From NCBI GenBank assembly GCA_949126835.1, contig OX421502.1:40633473-40697472 (forward strand): a stretch of DNA of 64,000 nt. The letters are read 5' to 3'. Positions 1 to 10,097 of the stretch are shown here, piece after piece. The notes under the pieces are model-generated. The model did no database searches and was not told the DNA's origin. It saw only the letters and a list, made by a program, of their open reading frames with translations. The first letter of the stretch is position 1. Each line of letters opens with the position of its first letter. Source of the DNA: Anisus vortex (taxonomy: Eukaryota > Mollusca > Gastropoda > Planorbidae). The position numbers and the translations under genes were made by a program.

Positions 1-2
1 CG

Positions 3-287
3 AAAAGTTTATTTACTCCCGTCTCTTCCGGTAGAGGCAGCCATGTTTTTTTTTCTTCGATTTGCAAATTATTCGAAGGTATTTGTGACTATTCCAAAGG
101 CTATGATGCTGAAAATTTGATAGAATGTATTGTTAGTCTGGACAAGTCTACTACCCAAGTTTTAGCTCGATTGGACGACGGGAAGTGGTCGAAAGATCGA
201 TGCAAAGTTTTCCAAGCAAGCAAGCAACAGGACAAGCAAGCAGACAAGCAGACAGTACGAGTTAATAGAAAGGGAGTAAAAAAGTAG
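3..287 (+). CDS. unidentified open frame, 5' end cut by window edge
   Basis: A frame with no stop runs from the first bases of the window to a TAG at 285-287, about 94 codons. It has no in-frame ATG, so it would be a terminal exon or a broken gene. Up to about position 215 the peptide has mixed composition (for example DYSKGYDAENLIECIVSLDK), unlike the simple-repeat peptides elsewhere in the window. After that it becomes Lys/Gln-rich because the DNA is a CAAG/CAGA short repeat. I do not recognise a family. It could be the 3' coding exon of a gene to the left, a transposon fragment or chance. Confidence 0.2.
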   Translation, partial: KSLFTPVSSGRGSHVFFSSICKLFEGICDYSKGYDAENLIECIVSLDKSTTQVLARLDDGKWSKDRCKVFQASKQQDKQADKQTVRVNRKGVKK

Positions 288-702
288 ACAGCAACATTGC
301 GCAGTATGGGAAAACCCGGTCCCGAAACACACTAAATGTGAAAGCATTTCAAAGGGCCATAATTCGGAAATGGCGTCCGTTTTATAAACTTAGCATACGG
401 TGATTAGTAATAGATCTAAGTTTATTTTAAAAAATAAATTCACGAACTAGGCAATAGTGTTAATAAAATAAACATTTCTTTTGGAGGACGTTTCCAATTT
501 ATACATTTAACTTTTAATCCGATTAGTCAAACGGCTTAGGAGACTATTGAGCAGCAACAAACATCTAAATAAATAAACAAACTCACGGTAATTATATATA
601 TTAATCAGTGACAGTAGAAGAAAAATGGCGGAAATTTCTTCAAGAATGTTATTTCCGAGCCTAATCCATTCTTTTTATAGCTCAGTGGTTATAACTGAGA
701 AC
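288..702. other. AT-rich non-coding stretch
   Basis: No plausible frame or RNA gene is seen. It leads directly into the 47-bp satellite. Confidence 0.5.
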
Positions 703-2202
703 AAATATAATCAATATTATCAGTTGCTAGATCCTTATCTTGACAGCCAAAATATAATCAATATTATCAGTTGCTAGATCCTTATCTTGACAGCCAAAAT
801 ATAATCAATATTATCAGTTGCTAGATCCTTATCTTGACAGCCAAAATATAATCAATATTATCAGTTGCTAGATCCTTATCTTGACAGCCAAAATATAATC
901 AATATTAGCAGTTGCTAGATCCTTATCTTGACAGCCAAAATATAATCAATATTAGCAGTTGCTAGATCCTTATCTTGACAGCCAAAATATAATCAATATT
1001 AGCAGTTGCTAGATCCTCATCTTGACAGCCAAAATATAATCATTATTATCAGTTGCTAGATCCTTATCTTGACAGCCAAAATATAATCAATATTAGCAGT
1101 TGCTAGATCCTTATCTTGACAGCCAAAATATAATCAATATTAGCAGTTGCCAGATCCTTATCTTGACAGCCAAAATATAATCAATATTAGCAGTTGCTAG
1201 ATCCTCATCTTGACAGCCAAAATATAATCAATATTAGCAGTTGCTAGATCCTTATCTTGACAGCCAAAATAGAATCAATATTATCAGTTGCTAAATCCTC
1301 ATCTTGACAGCCAAAATATAATCAATATTATCAGTTGCTAGATCCTTATCTTGACAGCCAAAATAGAATCAATATTATCAGTTGCTAGATCCTCATCTTG
1401 ACAGCGAAATATATTCAATATTATCAGTTGCTAGATCCTTATCTTGACAGCCAAAATATAATCAATATTAGCAGTTGCTAGATCCTTATCTTGACAGCCA
1501 AAATATAATCAATATTATCAGTTGCTAGATCCTTATCTTGACAGCCAAAATAGAATCAATATTATCAGTTGCTAGATCCTCATTTTGACAGCCAAAATAT
1601 AATCAATATTAGCAGTTGCTAGATCCTTATCTTGACAGCCAAAATATAATCAATATTATCAGTTGCTAGATCCTTATCTTGACAGCCAAAATATAATCAA
1701 TATTATCAGTTGCTAGATCCTTATCTTGACAGCCAAAATATAATCAATATTATCAGTTGCTAGATCCTTATCTTGACAGCCAAAATATAATCAATATTAG
1801 CAGTTGCTAGATCCTTATCTTGACAGCCAAAATATAATCAATATTAGCAGTTGCTAGATCCTTATCTTGACAGCCAAAATATAATCAATATTAGCAGTTG
1901 CTAGATCCTCATCTTGACAGCCAAAATATAATCATTATTATCAGTTGCTAGATCCTTATCTTGACAGCCAAAATATAATCAATATTAGCAGTTGCTAGAT
2001 CCTTATCTTGACAGCCAAAATATAATCAATATTAGCAGTTGCTAGATCCTTATCTTGACAGCCAAAATATAATCAATATTAGCAGTTGCTAGATCCTCAT
2101 CTTGACAGCCAAAATATAATCAATATTAGCAGTTGCTAGATCCTTATCTTGACAGCCAAAATAGAATCAATATTATCAGTTGCTAAATCCTCATCTTGAC
2201 AG
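703..2202 (+). repeat. 47-bp satellite array, left part
   Basis: About 32 tandem monomers of 47 bp. Each carries the core cagttgctagatccttatct followed by cttgacagccaaaat. Monomers vary at a few sites (Tat/Agc, tTat/tCat, atAatc/agAatc). A rare variant with a CATTATTATC stretch occurs at 1041 and again at 1933, and the ctaaatcc variant occurs at 1291 and 2183. Both spacings are exactly 892 bp. That equals 19 monomers with one 46-bp monomer, so a higher-order repeat lies on top of the basic unit. The array stops abruptly at the 5' LTR of the retrotransposon. Confidence 0.95.
2199..2202. repeat. target-site duplication ACAG (left)
   Basis: ACAG just outside the 5' LTR is repeated at 8563-8566 just outside the 3' LTR. 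Four bases fits Ty3/Gypsy-type integration. Confidence 0.85.
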
Positions 2203-2829
2203 TGTTACGAATCTCGGTCATAAATGAATGACGTAGTAAGGCATTGACCTCTTAACAAGTGCGTATCAGAGTCCAAAGCGACCAAGGTTTGACCTTTATG
2301 CCCTGAGGGCAGTTTAAATAAAATAATTCGTTCAAATCCCGTGGAAATTGGGGGATAATTCTGGATCGTAGTAATTATAGAGAAAGAGGTTAAAATGCGT
2401 ATTAAGACCCTGTAGAATCTTCGATGATCGTTTTCTTTGTAAAGTCCCGACCTCCTTAAAGTTAGTTCAGTTTAAACGTTTGTAGAGTGAAGTCGCTATA
2501 TTCATACATGTACATATAATGCCATTTTATTGATACTTATGTTGCCACCAGTTGATGAAGTTTATTGATCGTTTATATTGAGTCTACAATTTAAATAAAA
2601 TTGTTTATTCAACAACTGGAGTTGTTTGATCTATCGTTGTTGAGAAAGGTGTTGAAGATAATTATCACGAATATAACTACATTACTGCATAGACCTGTCA
2701 GTCAAGGAACCCCTAGCTTGGGCTACAGATTAGCAGAATCTAGAGACTTCTAATAAAGATACAACTATATTCATTGAATCCGATTTAACGAGTCGTAATC
2801 ATAATCATCACCTAAAGAGGTCCATAACA
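2203..2829 (+). repeat. 5' LTR (627 bp)
   Basis: Begins TGTTACG and ends CATAACA, and matches 7936-8562 base for base as far as can be read. It contains several AATAAA-type signals (for example near 2318 and 2752) that could direct polyadenylation. Confidence 0.95.
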
Positions 2830-2830
2830 G

Positions 2831-2848
2831 TTTGGGGTCTTCGTCCGA
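2831..2848 (+). promoter_or_regulatory. primer-binding site of the retrotransposon
   Basis: The tract tttggggtcttcgtccga begins one base after the LTR. Its TTTGGGG...CGTCCG pattern resembles tRNA-Pro-type binding sites of other retroelements, but the exact tRNA is not certain. Confidence 0.6.
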
Positions 2849-3000
2849 TATAGTTGTATAGTGAAGCATATATTCAAGTTGTGCTGTGTTGTGTGTAAAG
2901 CCGTGACCTACTGAACAAGCCTAAGAACGTTGAAATTATTCTTCCGATTGGAAAAACGTAAGTTGGAAATTTACCACTTTATAAATCTCTTAACTAAAGA

Positions 3001-5580
3001 ATGGAATTTATTGAAAATCCAGAAGAAGAAGTTCTGAAAACTTTATCAATAAAGAAGTTAAAAGAGATCGCTGAGATCTTAAAGATAGAAGTTACTGAAA
3101 CTACACCATCGAGGACTGTGTTGACACAGCAGATAAAAGATGTGTTGATTGCGAGTGGCAAGTTGAAAGTAGAATCAAGCGCGGAGGGATATCAAGTTGA
3201 AGGTCAGATGTCTGAACAGTTGCGATTTCAACTAGAAATGAAACGGTTTGAGATGGAACAAAAACGTTTGGAAATAGAAGAAAAACGTCTTGAGATGGAA
3301 GATAAGAAAAGTCAAAGAGAAATAGAAAGTCAGGAAAGAATAGAACTGGCGAAGATAGGCGCTACTAAAAAAGAATCTCATAGTGATGTAGAGATGGCCA
3401 GATGGAAAAAGCTAGTCCCTACCTACATTGATAAAGAAAGTGAAATAGCTAATTTCTTCCAGACCTTTGAAATTTCTTGCAGAGATTTTAAGTTCCCAGA
3501 AGATAAATGGGGAATATTAGTGAGAACAGCTTTTACTCAGGGAAGGGCAAGAGATTGTGTTTTATTGTTAAAAGAGGAGAATTTAAATGATTATGAAATC
3601 ATTAAAGACACTGTACTTAAAGCCTATAACCAAATACCGGAAAGTTATCGGAAAAGGTTCCGTCAGTACACAATGTCCCCTTACCAAACACACTTAGACT
3701 TCCTTAGAGCAGAAGAAAAGTTAATGGATCAGTGGATAAAATCCAGAAATATCTCCACATTAAAAGAAATGAAAGATATCATTCTGTTAGAGGATTTTAT
3801 TAACAAAGTGAGGCCGGATATAAGAATGTATTTATCCGAGCGTGATATCACTGACCCACATAAGGCTGCTGATTTAGCTGAACAGTACACATTGTGTCAT
3901 AGGACAGCTGATGGAAAGAATTTTAATCGGTCACAACGGCCAGCAGAAAACACACAACAACAACATCGTGAAAAAGAGCATTTTGTGAAACAAAATGATG
4001 TTAATAAAAAACCTGTCAACAAAAACGTCCAATGTACTTTTTGTAAAAGAACAGGACATAACATAGAAGACTGTTGGAGTATAAGAAAAGAAAAAGGACC
4101 TAACAAAGTGGTAATGTGCACTAGCCATAAACCAATACAGAATGTACAAGAAAGCGAAAATACAAACGAACTGAATTCGAAGAAAGATTATTCTAAACCA
4201 GAAACACTGAGGGTGGATTTGCCTGAGAGCAAAAGTCAGAAGGTAGAGAAATCTACAACTGAAGATAATGAGGATAAATATCCTGATTATAAATACAGAA
4301 TGGCTACTATTGGATTAATTGTCCAGGTCCACAGAGACGAAAAAGTAGACCAAAGTATTTTTGACTCGGAAAAGAGTCTGAAGTCATCGAAAGATGAAAC
4401 AACACCCGAAAGTCATGGTCAAGGGAAGAATAAAATTGACACAGAGACCCTGTGCAGTTTTCAACCGTTCATTAGTGAAGGTTGTGTGGCCTTACAAAAG
4501 GAAGGACCACTGAAGTCCGTAAAAATATTACGAGACACAGGAGCATCATTAACACTGCTGCTTAAAGATGTATTACCATTGAATGATAATACATTGACAG
4601 GACAGACTGTCCTATTGAGAGGTTTTGAATGGAAAGAAGAAATACCTCTACATAGGATATACCTCACATCTGACTTGGTGACAGGATATGTGACAGTTGG
4701 AGTAATATCAAAACTTCCTGTTGAGGGCATATCCGTTATCCTAGCAAATGATTTGGCGAAAGGGAGGGTGAGACCTGAACTGATTGTGAAGGAAAATCCA
4801 AACCCTAGTCCTATGGTGGAGACAGGAAAAGAAAAAGAACTTTGTCCTGTAGGTGATGTCATAAAAGGTATGACACCACAGAAAAAGAAAGAAGAAATTA
4901 TCTCAGAAGAAAAGGAAAAGAAAGAAGAAATTCTCCCACGAGAGAAGAAAGTGGAAGAAGGAGTGGAACTTGATACTACTATTTTCTCCATGATTGAAGA
5001 TTGTCCGAAAGGAAATGAACAATCAAAGAAGTCATCACAAAATGAATTGATTGCTGAGCAGAAAGTAGACCCAGAGTTGCTACAGTTGCATGAGAAAGCT
5101 GTCGACGAGAAAGAAAATCCTACTACTGATGTCTATGAACATATAGACCACAGCATGTTCAAACAACAATGCAAACCTGCAGTTGCCGGTACAGATGAAG
5201 ATTTGAGGAGCATCACTGAAGAAACGAGTGCGGAGAGCTGGACCGAAACTATCAAAAGCTATGGGTTACCACAATCCATACCGACAGATCGAAGGACCAA
5301 CTTCGCCCCGGAACTCTTCAATCCAGTCCTAAAGAACTTATGCCTGGAGCAGGAGATGTCAACTGAATCCCATCCGGAAAGTCGAGGAGCCTATGGACCA
5401 ATCTTTGGACCCACTGTCCAAGGACCACTCAAACTACTTCAAGAGGAATGGCAGACCGAATTGGATCTCCTTGGGCTGAGCAAGTACCTAGATAAGTACA
5501 TAAATTTTTTGTCTGACATAACTGTTTTTGTGAGAAAAAAAATTGTACACTGCTCACATGCAGATGCCATTGTTGTGTGA
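3001..5580 (+). CDS. Gag-protease polyprotein fused to integrase remnant (859 aa)
   Basis: Residues 1-55 look like a small helical SAP-like segment. Residues 70-125 are a charged coiled coil (repeats of EMKRFEMEQKRLEIEEKRLE type). Residues about 130-300 resemble the helical SCAN/capsid-like region of Gypsy Gag. A CCHC zinc knuckle lies at C345, C348, H353 and C358 and would bind RNA. An aspartic protease follows, with D512-T-G-A and a downstream VILANDL flap/helix motif; it would cleave the polyprotein. After a Glu/Lys-rich stretch, residues about 735-830 resemble the late part of an integrase core, with YGLPQSIPTDRRTNF and HPES at 791-794. D763 matches the second catalytic Asp, but the expected catalytic Glu after HPES is not present. 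Everything between protease and late integrase (RT, RNase H, early IN) is gone, yet the frame stays open. The ATG at 3001 lies 171 bp after the LTR. Confidence 0.85.
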   Translation: MEFIENPEEEVLKTLSIKKLKEIAEILKIEVTETTPSRTVLTQQIKDVLIASGKLKVESSAEGYQVEGQMSEQLRFQLEMKRFEMEQKRLEIEEKRLEMEDKKSQREIESQERIELAKIGATKKESHSDVEMARWKKLVPTYIDKESEIANFFQTFEISCRDFKFPEDKWGILVRTAFTQGRARDCVLLLKEENLNDYEIIKDTVLKAYNQIPESYRKRFRQYTMSPYQTHLDFLRAEEKLMDQWIKSRNISTLKEMKDIILLEDFINKVRPDIRMYLSERDITDPHKAADLAEQYTLCHRTADGKNFNRSQRPAENTQQQHREKEHFVKQNDVNKKPVNKNVQCTFCKRTGHNIEDCWSIRKEKGPNKVVMCTSHKPIQNVQESENTNELNSKKDYSKPETLRVDLPESKSQKVEKSTTEDNEDKYPDYKYRMATIGLIVQVHRDEKVDQSIFDSEKSLKSSKDETTPESHGQGKNKIDTETLCSFQPFISEGCVALQKEGPLKSVKILRDTGASLTLLLKDVLPLNDNTLTGQTVLLRGFEWKEEIPLHRIYLTSDLVTGYVTVGVISKLPVEGISVILANDLAKGRVRPELIVKENPNPSPMVETGKEKELCPVGDVIKGMTPQKKKEEIISEEKEKKEEILPREKKVEEGVELDTTIFSMIEDCPKGNEQSKKSSQNELIAEQKVDPELLQLHEKAVDEKENPTTDVYEHIDHSMFKQQCKPAVAGTDEDLRSITEETSAESWTETIKSYGLPQSIPTDRRTNFAPELFNPVLKNLCLEQEMSTESHPESRGAYGPIFGPTVQGPLKLLQEEWQTELDLLGLSKYLDKYINFLSDITVFVRKKIVHCSHADAIVV

Positions 5581-5740
5581 TGAAAGAAAGGCAAATATAT
5601 TATATCATTTGAAAATGATAAAGCCTTACCTTCTGAAAACAATTGGAATAAGCTTGATGTTGTTAACATTGTTACTCTTATTTGTAAAATTTATGCCTGG
5701 AGTACAGGATGAATTGAATGACAAATTCACTGATAGTTAG
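5543..5740 (+). pseudogene. integrase C-terminal tail remnant in a shifted frame
   Basis: This frame overlaps the end of the main frame and is shifted by one base. It contains CDERKANILYHLKMIKPYL, which resembles the RKxxxYHVNMLKPY motif near the end of Gypsy integrases. A hydrophobic stretch and a stop at 5738-5740 follow. Read with the main frame, it suggests the integrase 3' part was once continuous and was broken by a frameshift. It is probably not translated separately. Confidence 0.45.
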
Positions 5741-7922
5741 TTACCAAACTTACTATTTTAAAACTAAATCCCTTACTTGTGAAGAAAAAGGAATGAGTAA
5801 AAGTATTGTTAGAGTAAATATCATTATAGTGTGATATTTCTAAACAAACTTGTTAGGTTGAGCATTAAAAATAATTGCTATAAGAGAAAAAGATCAGTTT
5901 TATCCGCAGAATTGGTTTCTAAATCAGAGGACATTATAAATGTGGACTGATTATAAGATATGTTTGAGAATCTCTGGAAATGATAATTGAAACATTTAGC
6001 AGAGAGGATAATTTGATTGAAAAAGATGTAAATGGTTATAAGAAAAGAGAATTTTTCTATCACTAAAGTATTGAGAAATGTTTTATGATTGTACTATGGA
6101 AAATATTTTATCATGTACTGTTGTTGAAATATTGCACTGAGTCAAGATGCAAATTTCTTCTATGTGAATTTATTCATTTATGATATTATCATTGAATGTA
6201 TGATAATGTAGGGTAAAAATAGTTGCAGCAAGGCAGAACTATGACTAACAAGAATTCCAAGAAATGTATTATATATGATTTTTCACTTTTAGGATACTGT
6301 TACATGAAAAGCAGATCTTTTTAAAAGTAGAAACTAATAAAACTTATCCTTGTTTTGTATAAATTTAGGATATGTGCCACTGACTTGACACTGTAAACCA
6401 GAATGGTTGAGAATGTCATGGTTGAGAATTTATAATGTTGACACACCAATGTTCAACAAATGTATTATTAATTAAGGATTTCATGTCAAGATTGTAAAAC
6501 TAATCTATATTTTTTCTGTATTAGTTAAAATAGATTGAATGAATTGTATTGACAAGCAAAAGATTGGGTAGACCTGAACACTGTGAAAGTAACAGGAGAA
6601 TCTATGAATAAGGAATTAAACCTTTATGGAAAATGGAAAAGAGCAATGTACACCACTGAAAAGATTGGAAATGAAATGTTTTACCACAACAGTCAAACCA
6701 GCAGTTGTTTTGTACATAAATTGTTACATTGATTTCGCTATGAAAAAAAAAAATTAATAGTAGCCTATGCTTAACTCTTTTCTACTTCAATAATATTGTA
6801 TTTAATGTAATCTAAAGAAAATAAGTACTTACTGTGTAGTACTAAGATTGTATGAAGATAATATAACTTGTTTTAATTGATAGTTAATTAAGTAAATTAA
6901 CCAAATTTGTTTAAGTAAATCCATGATTGTCTGAATGTTTCAATTTAACCTGCTACGATGTGAACTCTTTTAAAAAAAGAAAATAATGACGTCGAAAGGT
7001 CATGGTAAAATGAAAGATTGAAATATTTTTAATGATTTTTGCTATAAACTATTTTAATTCGTGAACAGACTATGTTTAATGCTTAAAATAACATACATGA
7101 ATTTGATTTTGAGATGATAGTTGTTAAAGAATGCTCATTTAATACGATAACTATTTAATCGCGTAGCAATTTTTTTTACATAGGCTGTGATGAGGTAAAA
7201 ATTTGCATAGGCCATGTAAACATTGTTAGAATCAATAGGGAATGAGAGAGTGATCGCAAGGAAGAGGGAGAGAAAGAAAAAAGAATACTGACCTAGAAAT
7301 TTTGGGTTTTGACACAGACAGTATTGTTTAAAGTCTAATGTGTTAGTCGGCCTACCAGCATGTAAAAAAAAAAAAAAAAAAATACTGTCTACACGAGCAA
7401 TAAATTTTGTGTTGTAATTGAGTAGGCCTAGCATGTGTTCTATCAGACCGTTTGGTTTTTTTTTCTCCTTATAAAAAAATAAGTCGTGTCTGGATAGACA
7501 TTAAGTGATTTTTTCTTTTGTTGTTTGATTACAAATGTAAAAGATATTAGTTTATAATTAAATGGACGAGAGAGTTTTTATTACAGTGGAATGTTCAATG
7601 TAATAGAAATTATTAACTTGTAGTATATTATATCTATTAAGAATGATTATGTATTTTTCTTGTATACAAGATTTAGATAAACAATTTAATTGTCCATTGT
7701 TTTGAATTAAAAATGGAATGATTGAATGACTATAGTTAAGCCATTTGATAAGATGAATTTATATTGCATATATTATTATGTTATTGTTATCAGTTCGATT
7801 GAATTATTGGGATCGCCAATTGAACTGTATTGTTTTTCCCGGAATATTTTCTTTTATAATTATTCCTTAAAATTAACATTTTTCGTATGGTTAAAATGTA
7901 AAGGAAATAATTATAAAGCTTT
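5741..7922 (+). other. non-coding AT-rich interior of the retrotransposon
   Basis: About 2.2 kb with no convincing frame on either strand. An A-run at 7362-7381 may mark a small retroposed insertion. It could be a decayed third reading frame (env position) or a long untranslated region; nothing recognisable remains. Confidence 0.55.
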
Positions 7923-7935
7923 AGAAGGGGGGGGA
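7923..7935 (+). promoter_or_regulatory. polypurine tract
   Basis: agaaggggggggA lies directly before the 3' LTR, the usual site for plus-strand priming. Confidence 0.85.
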
Positions 7936-8562
7936 TGTTACGAATCTCGGTCATAAATGAATGACGTAGTAAGGCATTGACCTCTTAACAAGTGCGTATC
8001 AGAGTCCAAAGCGACCAAGGTTTGACCTTTATGCCCTGAGGGCAGTTTAAATAAAATAATTCGTTCAAATCCCGTGGAAATTGGGGGATAATTCTGGATC
8101 GTAGTAATTATAGAGAAAGAGGTTAAAATGCGTATTAAGACCCTGTAGAATCTTCGATGATCGTTTTCTTTGTAAAGTCCCGACCTCCTTAAAGTTAGTT
8201 CAGTTTAAACGTTTGTAGAGTGAAGTCGCTATATTCATACATGTACATATAATGCCATTTTATTGATACTTATGTTGCCACCAGTTGATGAAGTTTATTG
8301 ATCGTTTATATTGAGTCTACAATTTAAATAAAATTGTTTATTCAACAACTGGAGTTGTTTGATCTATCGTTGTTGAGAAAGGTGTTGAAGATAATTATCA
8401 CGAATATAACTACATTACTGCATAGACCTGTCAGTCAAGGAACCCCTAGCTTGGGCTACAGATTAGCAGAATCTAGAGACTTCTAATAAAGATACAACTA
8501 TATTCATTGAATCCGATTTAACGAGTCGTAATCATAATCATCACCTAAAGAGGTCCATAACA
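7936..8562 (+). repeat. 3' LTR (627 bp)
   Basis: Same length and, by eye, same sequence as 2203-2829, ending CATAACA before the ACAG duplication. Confidence 0.95.
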
Positions 8563-9376
8563 ACAGCCAAAATAGAATCAATATTATCAGTTGCTAGATC
8601 CTTATCTTGACAGCCAAAATAGAATCAATATTATCAGTTGCTAGATCCTCATCTTGACAGCGAAATATATTCAATATTATCAGTTGCTAGATCCTTATCT
8701 TGACAGCCAAAATATAATCAATATTAGCAGTTGCTAGATCCTTATCTTGACAGCCAAAATATAATCAATATTAGCAGTTGCTAGATCCTTATCTTGACAG
8801 CCAAAATAGAATCAATATTATCAGTTGCTAGATCCTTATCTTGACAGCCAAAATATAATCAATATTATCAGTTGCTAGATCCTTATCTTGACAGCCAAAA
8901 TATAATCAATATTATCAGTTGCTAGATCCTTATCTTGACAGCCAAAATATAATCAATATTATCAGTTGCTAGATCCTTATCTTGACAGCCAAAATATAAT
9001 CAATATTATCAGTTGCTAGATCCTTATCTTGACAGCCAAAATATAATCAATATTATCAGTTGCTAGATCCTTATCTTGACAGCCAAAATATAATCAATAT
9101 TATCAGTTGCTAGATCCTTATCTTGACAGCCAAAATATAATCAATATTATCAGTTGCTAGATCCTTATCTTGACAGCCAAAATATAATCAATATTAGCAG
9201 TTGCTAGATCCTTATCTTGACAGCCAAAATATAATCAATATTATCAGTTGCTAGATCCTTATCTTGACAGCCAAAATATAATCAATATTATCAGTTGCTA
9301 GATCCTCATTTTGACAGCCAAAATATAATCAATATTATCAGTTGCTAGATCCTTATCTTGACAGCCAAAATATAAT
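8563..9376 (+). repeat. 47-bp satellite array, right part
   Basis: About 17 more monomers of the same satellite. The rare cgaaatatattc variant at 8661 lies 7,256 bp after its partner at 1405. Removing the element plus one ACAG (6,364 bp) leaves 892 bp, so the higher-order period continues across the insertion. The array ends in unique AT-rich sequence. Confidence 0.95.
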
Positions 9377-9852
9377 GTTTACAAAATAATTACCTTAAAT
9401 GTGAAAGTATAGAATAATAATAAAATATTGTATTTGGTATAAATACAAATAAAAAGGTTGAGACTTAATTACAAGTATATTTTTTTTAAATATTAAAACA
9501 CTTAAACGTTTTTGTTTTTTTTAACAAAATTCCTTTGCTTCTGGCTTTTGTCTTGCTACGGAGTTAAATTAATTGTCCTATAAAATTAATTTTTCAAAGT
9601 ATAATAGAGCAGGGAGCCGTTGGCACGCTGAAGGATTTAGAAATCCTAGTTTGGCACACTGTTAGCAAAAGGTTTCCGACCCCTGATATATGTTAAGCTA
9701 ATTTTTTTTATCTTTTTCATTCAACATTCGACATAGCATTACTATTTTACCTTGAACTATATGTGGCGTCACTAAGGAAAATGGCGCCCTGTGGCGGGGA
9801 TCGACATTGGCGCCTATTTAGAACGTTGGTTATTGTTTATTATATAAAGCTA
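9377..9852. other. non-coding, contains a hAT-like fragment
   Basis: AT-rich sequence with no gene. The only notable content is the hAT-like piece listed separately. Confidence 0.5.
9607..9685 (-). mobile_element. hAT-like DNA transposon end (fragment)
   Basis: Ends with aaaaggtttccgacccctg. Its reverse complement, CAGGGGTCGGAAACCTTTT, matches the well-known hAT terminal form CAGGGGTCGGCAACC. A similar end occurs at 62955. Only about 80 bp is left. Confidence 0.45.
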
Positions 9853-10097
9853 AAACATGTAGAGGTTAACACATGTAGAGGTTAACACATGTAGAGGTTA
9901 ACACATGTAGAGGTTAACACATGTAGAGGTTAACACATGTAGAGGTTAACACATGTAGAGGTTCACACATGTAGAGGTTAACACATGTAGAGGTTAACAC
10001 ATGTAGAGGTTAACACATGTAGAGGTTAACACATGTAGAGGTTCACACATGTAGAGGTTAACACATGTAGAGGTTAACACATGTAGAGGTTAACACA
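9853..10097 (+). repeat. 16-bp minisatellite
   Basis: About 15 copies of aacacatgtagaggtt, with ttcac variants. Confidence 0.95.

Larger units (their letters stand above)
2203..8562 (+). mobile_element. Ty3/Gypsy-type LTR retrotransposon, internally deleted, non-autonomous
   Basis: A 6,360-bp element with 627-bp direct LTRs (TGTT...AACA), a primer-binding site after the 5' LTR, a G-rich polypurine tract before the 3' LTR and a 4-bp target duplication. Its main frame encodes Gag with a CCHC knuckle and a retropepsin with DTG, then runs into an integrase-like remnant. No reverse transcriptase palm (YxDD) or RNase H can be found in any frame. About 2.2 kb of AT-rich sequence without coding potential fills the space before the polypurine tract. 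The two LTRs look identical by eye, so the insertion is recent and must have used a polymerase supplied by another copy. The Gypsy assignment rests on the order PR before IN, the zinc knuckle and the 4-bp duplication. A finer clade is not claimed. Confidence 0.92.

Noticed and set aside
703..2202. CRISPR-like array
   Set aside because: Units are contiguous with no unique spacers, in animal DNA; it is a satellite.
4461..4991. 176-codon minus-strand frame in the retrotransposon
   Set aside because: Shadow of the Gag-protease frame (Ser/Phe-rich antisense of Glu/Lys codons).
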